Of a stretch of 28,857 nucleotides of DNA, positions 19,034-28,857 are shown in pieces. The translations under genes and the position numbers were made by a program. Each line of letters begins with the position of its first letter. The first letter of the stretch is position 1. This DNA is from Symbiodinium natans (Eukaryota; Sar; Dinophyceae; Suessiales; Symbiodiniaceae): assembly GCA_905221605.1 (NCBI GenBank), contig CAJNDS010001207.1, positions 1-28,857 of the forward strand. The letters run 5' to 3'. The notes beneath the pieces were generated by a model. That model was not told where the DNA came from. It saw nothing but the letters and a program-made list of their open reading frames with translations, and did not search any database.

Positions 19034-22000
19034 GGTCCTGACAATTCCTGTCACAGGTCTCGTCGTATGCGTTCAACTCTATTTTTTCAAGCACTTCTGC
19101 AATGCGGTGCTGCTGATGCCCGAAGATGCGTGTGGACACGGATGCTGAGTAATCTTGAGCAGATGTGCATGTTGAGTGCTTATTCTTGGCATTTGAGGTG
19201 AAGCAGCATTTCTGAATCCAGAAGAACCGTGCTGTGAAAAGTTCTGGGTTCTAGATGCTGAAATGCAAAGCATTTCCATTACCCTCAACTTGAAAGTTTT
19301 TCATTTCGAGCTGTGCTGACTCTGGAAGTTGCGAGTCTCGAAATCCACGAGCCACGGAAGTGTTGAGTTCGGAACTGAAAGCATTGCCATCGGATTCAAA
19401 TCGTCCTCAGTGCTTTCTCTCAGAGTTTCACCGTCAGTAAGGGTCAGTAAAGAGCAGTTTGCTGACTCCAGGGCTGCAAGTTGCTCAGTAGTTGCGCAAC
19501 TGTGCAGCTTCCATGAGAGGATGCTGAGGTTGCAACGCATAGAATAGATGTGTCACTCCTCTCCGGTGGTGGTGCATTTGGAACACTTCTTCTTTTAAGT
19601 TTCAGTTGTTAAACGCAGCGCGGCTGACTTCAGATGTCTGGCTTCGGATTTTTGGGCACAAGGATGGTCATGGTCGCAATGTCAAACCATCTCTTGGGTC
19701 GTGCTGCTTTCAATGGGCATACGATCGGATTGCCAGTTGGTAGTCAAGGATGTTCATGCAGTTGAAAAATGTTCAATGCACATGCAGCTGAATAATTTGG
19801 TGATGTTTGGTAACCCAGACGACAAGCGGTTAGTGCGGGAAAAGGGTTCGCGCATACATGTTTTGGAATCAAGCTTGATGACAGAAGCAAGTGTTGTGCT
19901 AATCTTAAGAACAAGTACCGAAAGTAATGTCACGTGCTGGGGTCGGATTCTGACGGGCTGCCGCAGGGTGCCGGGGTGGGTTCGGTCGAGCGCGGCATCG
20001 TTTTGCCTGGTCTGTTCACCTAAAGGGTCAAATGTAATGCATGCCGCCAGTGCGAACAAAACACACGGCATTTTGGGGTTGTAAAGGGGCCCCTTTTGAG
20101 CTGGAAAGTTTTGTTTTTTGCGGAGGATTGGGTGAGGTTGTGAGCTTGTGTGTTACGGTGCCCACGGGCAATAGCGCCAGCGAAGCGGGCCATAATGCAG
20201 GCAGTACAAGTTGGACGGCCAAATCCGACTGAAACAGAAGAACCAAAAGGATAACAATGCACAACTCGAGCCCATATCACGAATTCTCCAACACGAATGA
20301 ATGTCCTATACAAGTCAAGGTGGAATGGCAGGTTTGTTTTCTCAGCCGATATTGTATCTTTGCCGGAAGCTTCTCGGCTTGGGGCTAACACAGAAATGAG
20401 GGCTCAGATGGGGTCCAAAATGAGGTGCACCGGCCGGGTCCTGCGAGAGCATTGCCCGCGGGTGCCCCCGCCTCGAGCTCCTGGCGCTTGGGAGCAAGGC
20501 CTCCTTGAATCCGTTCCTCCCCCGCCCCCTCCCCATCCCCCCTCTTAAGACCCCTCTTCCCTGAGTGTCGATCGCGATTGCATTGCTTTGACAGGCAGTG
20601 CCTTGGAGAAGATGATCTTTGGCGGTGACGGCCCTTTTTGCTACTCCGACGCTCGTGACAGCAAGCGATGTGATGTCTGGCGAAGGTTTGACGCCCGAAG
20701 CCCACACGACGGCAACTTTGCGTCACAAGCTCGGTGAGTTGCAGGCTGCTCCGCAAAGCAGCGGTTAGCAGCAAGTTCCGAGGAAAACTCCGGATCGCTT
20801 TGTGCGGGCGGAGGAGGCCTTGTGGCTTGACAGTATGGAAAGGGTGCACCAGATCAGGATTTTTTCTTGAATGCAAGTGCTGCGCTGCTGCATGTGTTCA
20901 CGTCCTTGCGAATGCATGCTCTGTGGTCCATGCTGTCTTCTGTCACTCCGACACCCTAACAAAGCTGATGAAACTTTGCCGCTCGTTGTTTTTTATTTTC
21001 CAATCCCTTTGCGGTAGCCAAGATTCCGAGGGGTGGCATGAAGTAGTTCGCCCCCCCCACGCGTGTTTTTTCAGTTGTTTTACTTCACATGAATGGGTTT
21101 TGGTGGTATGTTTTCATGTCTTCGCGATAAGGCGGCAAGCAAGTAGAGCCACTGATGCCCTATTGTGGCGCTCGGAAAACGGTAGCTTTGCGCTGGGTAA
21201 AATGGACAGATTGTATATTCCCATGTTATCACCCAGCAGTGTGTTTTAAGGTGTATCACACCCAATAAATCAGTTTGTCACTTGTTCTGGTGTTGATGCG
21301 CTGAAGTTCTGTCGCTCCAAGTGCGCACTCTTGAAGTTCTGGGTGAGCCCTTGGGGTGCCTTGAAAAACGATCAGACCGTGCAAAAATGCAGGGCCGTAA
21401 TTACGCGCAAGCGCCGCGCTAGCTTGGTGCTAGCAAACTCTCGACGCAACCTACCCAGGAAGACCTTGGCCTACGTGCCACACGGAATTACAACTGTCGG
21501 AGTTACAATCATTGAATGGAACATCTTTCAGAGTGACATGATGTGGCCAATGGAGCGGAAACATGAATGTGATCAAGGCTAAGCCACTGCAGGCTGTACT
21601 CCTCTCATTGGAAATGGTTGCCATTGCGGCGGGGAACTGGACAATTGGAAGCGAAACATGTGTGGTCGACAAAATGCCAGATGATCCCAATGCAGCCAGA
21701 AGCCGCTTGACGAAACGGCTACTTACCACAAGCAGTTGGGCCGGGCTCGAGCCCGCAAGTGGCGACAGCGGAGAAATCTTCGCTCGCACCGAAACTCCAG
21801 CAGTAGCAGTGTTAGCAATTAGCAGCTCCTCCGACGACTCGTTCGACAGCAGCAGCTGAAAATTGGTCCGCGCTGGCATCCTTTCTAGGAAATGACGGCA
21901 GAATCCCTGAAATGCAGCGTTTGCCACTTCATCTCAATCAGCATTTTTCCTTTGGGACACTGCCGCATCAACGTAAATTTCGGGAACAAGCATGTTGACA

Positions 22001-23531
22001 ACAACCCACATGCGAAGCACTGGGCATGATGACATGACAGGGTTGTGTGAGCATGGCAAGGTTGGTCGCCAACCGCTTGGTGCTGTCCTGCTAGAGAGCG
22101 CCCGCACTCTGTGCACGTCTGGCGTTCAGACGCTGTGAGGTAGCTGTGCTGCAGCAGGTGTTAGGTTGCGGTGTCCGCGCCTAGGACGGAGTCGGCCGAG
22201 CAGGATTACTGCACCACGCCCGAACCCCAAGAGAGGTTGATATTGAGGATATTGAGCGGGGTCATGGATCGACAAAGGCTCCTGCGATTGAGGGCAAGCT
22301 GGTCCTGCCTCGCGTTGCACCCTCAACCACTAGCCCACATGTTTAGAAGGCCAGGGTCTGCAAGTCGTGCAAGAAGGCTGCAAGTCTCAGGCCTTTTGGC
22401 GACAACTCGGCGGGGCTATTGCTCGCAATGTTCGGCGCGGCCGACTTTCAGGTCGCTTTTCGATTGCTGACATGTCCGTTGCAAAGTACCCGAAGTACGT
22501 TCCCGAAGTACGTTCCCTAAGGCCCTAAGTAGTGCAGCTGCAGGCATCGTTTGCAGATGAGGTCGAGGCGAGGGTTCTCTGCAAAGAGCACTGCTTCTAT
22601 TCCCACTTTTGGTCCATGCATCGATGGAGTGTAGCATGCTGACTGCATCTGCGTTCAAAGCCCAAAGCTCCAGCAGGACTCCAACGCGTCGCACGCCACG
22701 AGCACCAGCCGTGCGGCGGCAGTGAGGTCATCCGAAACCCCCGAAACATATCAATCAGCCTTCTGAAGAAAATGAATGGGGCATCGCCCCGGCGCCACCT
22801 TGCCCAAAAGAAGCAGCGGGTCTTATTGTAGCTATGGGTCTCCGATTCGCTTGGGGAGACCAAAACATCACAACGTGCTTCCGGAATGTTGTGGGGGGCG
22901 CGGTCGTTTCCTGAATCCAAAGGAGGCTGGCTGGTTGGCCGCGACGAGGCCCCCTTGAGGTACCGATGGGCTCCCAGAACGCAGAGACTTTATGCGCATT
23001 CCCTTGGCAGGGTCTGGCGGACAAGATTTGCTGTCTGATGCGTGTGTGTGCTTGGCATTGCCACAGTCTTCTCGTTGAAGAGTGCTCAGCAGGGCTGCGG
23101 AATCTCGCAGCATCCTTTGCAGCCGCTCGCCGTCTGGCCCTCACGCAGTGTCATGCAGACCTCAGCTTGCTCCAATCAGAAATGATCACATCGGTCAATG
23201 GTTGCGACCCCAACATAAAAGATTACAAGAAAGGTACGAAGGCAAGTATCCCTGAGAGAGAAGACATGCGCTGCAGGAGGTCTAGTGCAAGCACACGCGT
23301 CGGTCGCTGTGTTGCTCAGTAGGGACCCATACGGACATGCGGTGCTGAACGCTGTGCCTTAAGGGCAACGGGGTGGGAAAGGGGCCAATATCAACAGTGC
23401 AGCCACAAAGTTTCCACAAACCCAGCCACAAAGACGCCGCAAAGAAGCTTGAAGGAGCCAGCTACCTCAGAGAAGGGTCGGGGAGAAGTTCGGCAGCGCG
23501 CGCGTCCCCAATTGAAATCCTTGCCGCAGCC
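19034..23531. other. Unassigned region between the two ankyrin genes
   Basis: About 4.5 kb without a supportable gene. Candidates seen but not called: an ATG frame at 21563-21859 (98 codons, ending in a Ser/Asp-rich tail) that overlaps a 158-codon minus-strand frame, and an ATG frame at 22966-23322 (118 codons). Neither shows a domain. Pyrimidine-rich DNA lies at 20514-20546, and a 13-bp unit CCCGAAGTACGTT-like sequence is duplicated at 22489-22514. No RNA genes or transposons were recognised. Confidence 0.45.
22489..22514. repeat. 13-bp tandem duplication
   Basis: Two adjacent copies of a 13-base unit, CCCGAAGTACGTT in one register. It is short and probably a slippage product. Confidence 0.8.
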
Positions 23532-24979
23532 ATGGCCATACTTCGGGTGGTCAATATGGCGGGCGAGCTCATTATGGAAGTCCTTTTGCGCGAAGAGAAT
23601 GATTTCGGTGGTCCAGACCTGGCTGGCTACATAGGGAAGCAAGTGCAAGAGAGAACTGGCTTCCCGTGCTTCCGGCTGGCACTGCTTAGTGTCAAAGGCA
23701 AGTCTTGGCATCAGCTGGGCTCGCCAAGTGAAGTTCAGGCAGTGTTCAACCAAGCAGTGAACGACTTCTCTGCAGACTTATTGACGCTAAGCTGCGAGTA
23801 GGGTATGCGGTGTCCTGGTTTGAGAGGCGAGGGCGTGCTTCTTGAAGGAATCCTTGAGATGCCGGCAAGAACACCCTGCAAGGCTCAGCATAGCCGTTTT
23901 GGGGAGTGCTCTCCCAGTTCAAATACACATAAATACCCCATGAGAGAAGTTGTGTGTTCAGTTTGCAGAGTACGCTTTTAAGATCGGGCCATTGCCTGGC
24001 AGCTCAGGACAGCGATTCGGGCACGAGACTTTGATGCTGTCAGACAGATCCTGGACAAGCATCAGGATCCCGGCTGTTGCGATCCAGATGGCTGCGCTGC
24101 TCGCGTCGCTTGCATTGCTGGAGCCGGTGACATTCTGGAGATCCTGCTTCAGGCAGGGAGGGAATGCGGCCATGAGCCAGAAATGCCTGGCCGAGAGGTT
24201 TGGGGAGGTTTCTAGAGGCGTCCATGGTTGCAAATTGTTCGTTGTGCCTAGGGCCTACTCGAGTCTCACATAGTCCCGCAGCAGTCGAGGCCGGGGCGGA
24301 CAGAGATGTGTCGAATGCACAGGGAGAATGCCTCCTACACACGGCCGCCGCACATGGCAGCATTGAGTGTGTTCGACTCTTGCTCAACCTTGGCCTTGAC
24401 ATCGAGTCTTCAGAGGAAAGTGGCTTCACACCTTTGCATGTCGCAGCGCAGAGTGGCCAGCTCCACGTGTTTCGCCTCCTCCTAGAGGCCGGCGCAAACA
24501 GAGGTGCTCTGGACCAAACCGGAGCAAGCGTTTTACACACCGCTGCAGAGCACGGGCAGGTCGAAATCATGAACTACCTTTTGGATCTAGGTATGAATAT
24601 AGAGGTGACAGAAGAGGCAGGGGCAACACCCTTGTACGTCGCAGCCGAGAGCGGCAAGCTCGAGGCAGTTCGCTTCCTGATCCAAGCAGGAGCCTACATC
24701 GACACAGAAGACGAATCAGGGGCGACACCCATATATACAGCGTCTCAGCACGGCCATGCTGATGTGGTTGATTGCCTTGTCAAGGCAGGCGCAGACAAAG
24801 AGAAATGCAAAAGGTATGGCGGAAGCCCATTATCCATTGCAACCTGGCGTGGCCACATAGATGTGCTGGACGCCCTCGATGAGGATTTGGACTGTTTTAA
24901 AGCGCACAACTCCGGCTTCCTGCAGGAGCTACAGGCTCTATTGGATGAGTGTGGCGGTGGTAGTTTGTTCAACAGGTAG
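23532..24979 (+). CDS. Ubiquitin-like plus ankyrin-repeat protein, three exons (reconstructed)
   Basis: Predicted exons are 23532-23797, 24008-24152 and 24290-24979, giving 366 residues. The ATG at 23532 sits in GCCATGG. Residues 1-75 look like a ubiquitin-like domain: MAILRVVNMAGELIMEVLL hairpin, a helix around 30-42 (LAGYIGKQVQERTG), then FPCFRLALLSVKGKSW and the strand-forming EVQAVF. Exon 2 encodes TAIRARDFDAVRQILDKHQD followed by a weak ankyrin repeat (DPDGCAARVACIAGAG, then DILEILLQ). Exon 3 completes it with AGADRDV and carries about six ankyrin repeats of 33 residues, such as SGFTPLHVAAQSGQL, GASVLHTAAEHGQV and GATPIYTASQHGHA. The reading frame is kept across both joins (phase 2, then phase 0). 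Without splicing, the Ubl frame stops at 23801 and the first ankyrin repeat is in a different frame from the rest. Ubl-ankyrin proteins are a type I associate with Symbiodiniaceae; substrate or partner is unknown. Confidence 0.8.
23798..24007 (+). other. Predicted GT-AG intron 1 of the Ubl-ankyrin gene
   Basis: A 210-base intron in phase 2. The donor is TGCGA|GTAGGG and the acceptor GCTCAG|GACAG. The join reads SCETAIRARDFD. A phase-0 alternative using the acceptor six bases earlier would need a TA donor and is less likely. The acceptor is followed by G, as in the other two introns of this window. Confidence 0.6.
24153..24289 (+). other. Predicted GC-AG intron 2 of the Ubl-ankyrin gene
   Basis: A 137-base phase-0 intron. 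The donor is TTCAG|GCAGGG and the acceptor TCGAG|GCCGGG. The sequence AGGCNGGG is repeated at the two boundaries. Splicing joins EILLQ to AGADRDV, restoring a textbook end of an ankyrin repeat. The repeat at the ends resembles what is described for recently inserted introns (introner elements) in dinoflagellates, but no terminal inverted repeat is visible. Confidence 0.75.
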
Positions 24980-25878
24980 TAGATCTCACCATGAAATTCA
25001 ATAGACATCCATGAATCCCTTGGTCGTCGGAACTCTTGCTCCGCTTCTAGGACCGGGCAGTCAAGCTTCCCGTGGACTGTTAAAAAGGAGGGCATGTGCA
25101 CGTAGCCTGTAGCTTGTTCACTTCAGATATGTGAGTTGCTCGGAGCATGTAGAGTCCCTCACAGAACGGACGGAGGCCGGAAGCAACCGCAGCTTGCGCT
25201 GGACAAGCGGCTGCTCTCTCAGTTGCTGGGTCTGAGAGGTTCTTTCAAACAAAGCCACTGGCCTGTCCCTTTTTCCATGTGACACTCCCGAAGCTTCAGC
25301 CGAGGTGGCGGACTTTGCGATGTTGATGCCACCCTGGGAAGTGTCCGGCTGAGTTCAAGGGAACCGCATGGAACGATGGGTGTGTCATGTCTTGCTCAGT
25401 AGAGTTGCGGCATTGAGAAGCATGTTAGCCAAAGTGCATTGCTCCAATACCTCGCTCAGGCATCTCGATTCAAGTGGATGCATTTTGATGGTATTGGCCT
25501 GTTGGTCTTAGTCAAAGACGTGGATGCAGAACAAGCCCCGATACAACAGATAGGCAGAAAAGGATTACATTCCCTTGATCTGCGGAAATGATAGATACAA
25601 TAGAGAATATAAATTTGAAATACATTTTCAATTGTCCCTACCATTTTCTCTCCATACGTCGACCTGAATATCGTAATTTCTTGGAACTCTCATGAAATCA
25701 CATTCTGGATCATTTTCCTGAGGAGATTCATTAAATTTAATGGCTACCGCCAGTGCCGCCGACCCCACCCCCCGCCATTTTAGGGTGCCTCAGGGCTTAG
25801 GGAGTTTCTTGGGTGGCTTCGGCTTGGGCAGCTTGGGGTAGTTGGAGGATTTGGGCGCCCTTTGCAGGGATGGCGCTA

Positions 25879-25898
25879 TGAGGGTTTAGGGTTTAGGG
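25879..25898. repeat. Short interstitial TTTAGGG pair
   Basis: Two and a half units of TTTAGGG on the plus strand, directly ahead of G-rich DNA. It is short enough to be chance plus slippage, but it matches the longer telomere-type blocks elsewhere in the window. Confidence 0.75.
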
Positions 25899-26419
25899 CT
25901 AGTTCGCAGCCTTTTGGGAGAGGGGGGGGCCTTCACACTGGTGGCGGGCGGTGCGGATGGCGGCTCGTCAGCGTGGGTGGCTCAGGGGGCGGGTGGCTTG
26001 GGGCGGTCTTGGTGGTTCGGGTCATGTGGGTGGTTGGGGTGATGTGGGGTTCGGGTGGTGTGGGTGTTTGGCGGCATGGCTTCGTTCATGTACAGACTGT
26101 ACAGCCTCAGAGTGTCCTACTGTGCATACCTAGGCTGGGCACTCTGATAGGATTCCTGACCCTTGAGGCGGCTGCGGGCAAGTGAGCGAGGAAAGAAAAA
26201 TACAAATTTGTTAAGTTTACCTGTAACTCCGTATCAGTTTTGTGGGGCCCCTGCAGGGTCCCAGGAAGGGACCAAGCAGGGCAGCCCCCCCAACTAGAAA
26301 AACCTAGATGAATTTAGAATCTGTCCCCATGTGCTTGCATAAAGGCCCACGGGAGGGGGACCCAAGGACCCCCCGGGGCAACCGGCACCCCGAGAACCAA
26401 CGCGGATCCTGCAAAAACA

Positions 26420-26486
26420 GGGCGACCGACCCAAGGACCGGCGGAGGGTGGGAGAAGCGGGCGACCGACCCAAAGACCGGCGGAGG
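26420..26486. repeat. 39-bp-spaced imperfect duplication
   Basis: A segment of about 27 bases beginning GGGCGACCGACCCAA and ending CGGCGGAG occurs at 26420 and again at 26459 with one substitution (AAGGACC versus AAAGACC). It is probably a local duplication. Confidence 0.8.
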
Positions 26487-26794
26487 AGGAAGTTTTAAAA
26501 CTTGCGTTTTGCGTTGTTCTATACGTCCTGTTGAGTCGGGCCTTTTTTGCTTTGTTCTAAGCGTCAAAGTGGGCAGATTCCAAATTCCACCGAATCCCGG
26601 TGCCCTATGCTCCCTTAGAAGGGCCCCCATGGCTCAAATCCTTCGGCTAATCCAGGGCATTTAGCCTTGCGAGCAGCACAACGGCAAAGTTTGGATTGCG
26701 AGCCAGGGGTCGGTCAGAAGAGCGTTTGGAAGCGAGGCTTCAAACGGCGCGCGAGGTTCACGAAGCGGGTTGGTTGGGGTCACACGCCCGACAT

Positions 26795-28857
26795 GACGAA
26801 CACCTCAAAAACATAGGCAAACGATGGAGCAAAGACAACAGAAACGAAGAAGCACGCAAAGAACAATGAAATCAGAAATACAAGCAAAATAGGTCACGGA
26901 GTTTCTCTCCTACTCAGGCAGAACAAATTAAAAGGAGAACAGCTCAAAAACATAGGCAAATGCTATGCCAAAAAACACGAACAAGCATGCAAACAGCAAT
27001 GCAAACGGAAATAAAAGCAACGTAGGTGACGGAGTTCTTTCTCCCACCCAGGCATAGGACAAAAGAAGAACACCTCAAAAACACAGGCAAATGCTTGATC
27101 AAAACCCAGAGAAACGACAAAGGACGCAAAGAATGAAAACGGAAATAAATCCAAGGTAGCGGACGGAGTTTTACCTCCTGCCCAGGCATAGGAGAAAAGA
27201 GGAACGCCTCAAAAAGAGAGGCAAATGCTGGATCAAAAGCAACACAAACGCAGAAGGAGGCAAAGAGCAATGAAATCAGAAATACAAGCAAAATAGGTCA
27301 CGGAGTTTCTCTCCTACTCAGGCAGAACAAATGACAAGGAGAACAGCTCAAAAACACAGGCAAATGCTATGCCAAAAATCACGAACAAGCATGCAAACAG
27401 CAATGCAAACGGAAATACAAGCAATGTAGGTGACGGAGTTCTATCTCCCGCCCAGGCATAGGACAAAAGAAGAACACCTCAAAAACACAGGCAAATGCTT
27501 GATCAAAACCCAGAGAAACGACAAAGGACGCAAAGAACAATGAAAACGGAAATAAAACCAAGGTAGCGGACGGAGTTTTACCTCCTGCCCATAGGAGAAA
27601 AGAGGAATACCTCAAAAAGAGAGGCAAAGGCTGGATCAAAAGCAACACAAACGCAGAAGGAGGCAAAGAGCAATGAAATCAGAAATGCAAGCAAAATAGG
27701 TCACGGAGTTTCTCTCCTACTCAGGCAGAACAAATGACAAGGAGAACAGCTCAAAAACACAGGCAAATGCTATGCCAAAAATCACGAACAAGCATGCAAA
27801 CAGCAATGCAAACGGAAATAAAAGCAATGTAGATGACGGAGTTCTATCTCCCGCCCAGGCATAGGACAAAAGAAGAACACCTCAAAAACACAGGCAAACG
27901 CTTGATCAAAACCCAGAGAAACGACAAAGGACGCAAAGAATGAAAACGGAAATAAAACCAAGGTAGCGGACGGAGTTTTACCTCCTGCCCAGGCATAGGA
28001 GAAAAGAGGAACACCTCAAAAAGAGAGGCAAATGCTGGATCAAAAGCAACACAAACGCAGAAGGAGGCAAAGAGCAATGAAATCAGAAAGAAATACAAGC
28101 AAAATAGGTCACGGAGTTTCTCTCCTACTCAGGCAGAACAAATTAAAAGGAGAACAGCCCAAAAACATAGGCAAATGCTATGCCAAAAAACACGAACAAG
28201 CATGCAAACAGCAATGCAAACGGAAAGAAAAGCAATGTAGGTGACGGAGTTCTATCTCCCACCCAGGCATAGGACAAAAGAAGAACACCTCAAAAACACG
28301 GGCAAATGCTTGATCAAAACCCAGAGAAACAACAAAGGACGCAAAGAACAATGAAAACGGACATAAAACCAAAGTAGCGGACGGAGGTTTACCTCCTGCC
28401 CAGGCATATGTCCTGCCCAGGCATAGGAGAAAAGAGGAACACCTCAAAAAGAGAGGCAAATGCTGGAACAAATGTCAACACAAACGCAGAAGCAGGCAAA
28501 GAACAATGAAATCAGAAATACCAGCAAAATAGGTCATGGAGTTTCTCTCCTACCCAGGCATAACAAAAGGAGAACAGCCCAAAAACATAGGCAAATGCTC
28601 TGCCAAGAAACACGAACAAGCTTGCAAACAGCAATGCAAACGGAAATAAAAGCAACAAGGCGACGGACCTCTATCTCCACCCAGGCACAGGACAAAAGAA
28701 GAACACCTCAAAAACACAGGCAAATGCTTGATCAAAACCCAGAGAAACGACAAAGGACGCAAAGAACAATGAAAACGGAAATAAAACCAAGGTAGCGGAC
28801 GAAGTTTTACCTTCTGCCCAGGCATAGGAGAAAAGAGGAACACCTCAAAAAGAGAGG
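26795..28857. repeat. Higher-order satellite: three ~135-bp monomers per ~404-bp unit
   Basis: Related monomers follow one another from about 26795 to the window edge, each starting near AGGCAAATGCT. Three types alternate in fixed order: A (TGGATCAAAAGCAACAC, then GGTCACGGAGTTTCTC), B (TATGCCAAAAA, then GGTGACGGAGTTCT) and C (TTGATCAAAACCCAGAG, then GCGGACGGAGTTTTACC). The type A landmark GGTCACGGAG or its variant occurs at 26892, 27296, 27699, 28107 and 28532, so unit spacing is 404, 403, 408 and 425. The last spacing contains a short duplication of TCCTGCCCAGGCATA near 28396-28425. The A-rich plus strand leaves long minus-strand frames, but unit length is not a multiple of three, so these are not a repeat protein. 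The array continues beyond the window. Confidence 0.95.

Larger units (their letters stand above)
24980..26794. other. Unassigned region downstream of the Ubl-ankyrin gene
   Basis: No supportable gene. Bases 25540-25740 are AT-rich. A short TTTAGGG pair lies at 25880-25897. Bases 25920-26080 are G-rich and keep plus-strand frames open artificially. A 39-base local duplication lies at 26420-26486. No mobile-element gene is recognisable. Confidence 0.45.

Noticed and set aside
22416-22694. Minus-strand RRVGVLLELWALNADAV, reminiscent of an ankyrin helix pair
   Set aside because: Only one weak half-repeat; no TPLH-type motif before or after it and no continuation in neighbouring frames.
25734-25748. 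AATGGCTAC, part of the reverse complement of the spliced leader
   Set aside because: Only nine bases match and the flanking bases differ from the leader, so chance is the simpler explanation.
26944-28843. Minus-strand frames of 60-115 codons with Phe/Leu-rich repeated peptides
   Set aside because: They come from the A-rich satellite. The unit is about 404 bp, not a multiple of three, so the peptide frame is not kept from unit to unit, and stops interrupt it.
26795-28857. Regular repeat array considered as a CRISPR
   Set aside because: The monomers are directly adjacent related sequences of about 135 bp without unique spacers, and the genome is eukaryotic.

Overview
The window looks like nuclear DNA of a dinoflagellate, most likely a Symbiodiniaceae-type alga. 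I infer this from sparse genes in long non-coding stretches, TTTAGGG/CCCTAAA telomere-type repeats inside the sequence, introns that fit the dinoflagellate pattern (GC or GT donor, AG|G acceptor), and a gene repertoire of ankyrin, ubiquitin-like and Kelch proteins. No bacterial operons, Shine-Dalgarno sites, rRNA, tRNA or CRISPR arrays were seen.

Four genes can be supported, all on the + strand. (1) 4115-5245 is an intronless six-blade Kelch protein with a likely signal peptide, two N-glycosylation sequons and a hydrophobic C-terminal tail, so probably surface-bound or secreted. (2) 9557-10228 is a single-exon protein with an N-terminal ubiquitin-like domain and a C-terminal region resembling the phloem-protein-2 (PP2) lectin-like fold. 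(3) 16657-19033 is a two-exon gene reconstructed here: an N-terminal effector-like domain with FVSHQW, LWYDYFSIPQ and RGWCRLE motifs followed by degenerate ankyrin repeats; its 574-base intron holds a long TCATCG microsatellite. (4) 23532-24979 is a three-exon gene reconstructed here: an N-terminal ubiquitin-like domain followed by about seven ankyrin repeats, the first carried by a 145-base middle exon.

Layout: 1-90 alternating CG/CA repeat; 91-4114 mostly unassigned, with a 10-bp tandem repeat at 3611-3660; Kelch gene; 5246-9556 unassigned, with a telomere-like block at 8579-8659; Ubl-PP2 gene; 10229-16656 unassigned but full of simple repeats, AT-rich blocks and interstitial telomere motifs in both orientations (12720-14095); SHQW-ankyrin gene; 19034-23531 unassigned; Ubl-ankyrin gene; 24980-26794 unassigned; and from about 26795 to the window end a higher-order satellite of about 404 bp built from three related monomers of about 135 bp.

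The genes do not form an obvious pathway. Two of the four carry an N-terminal ubiquitin-like domain joined to a recognition module (PP2-like or ankyrin), and a third joins a putative signalling domain to ankyrin repeats, so the neighbourhood is rich in adaptor or sensor architectures. Any functional role is inference. All splice sites are predicted by reading the sequence, without transcript support.
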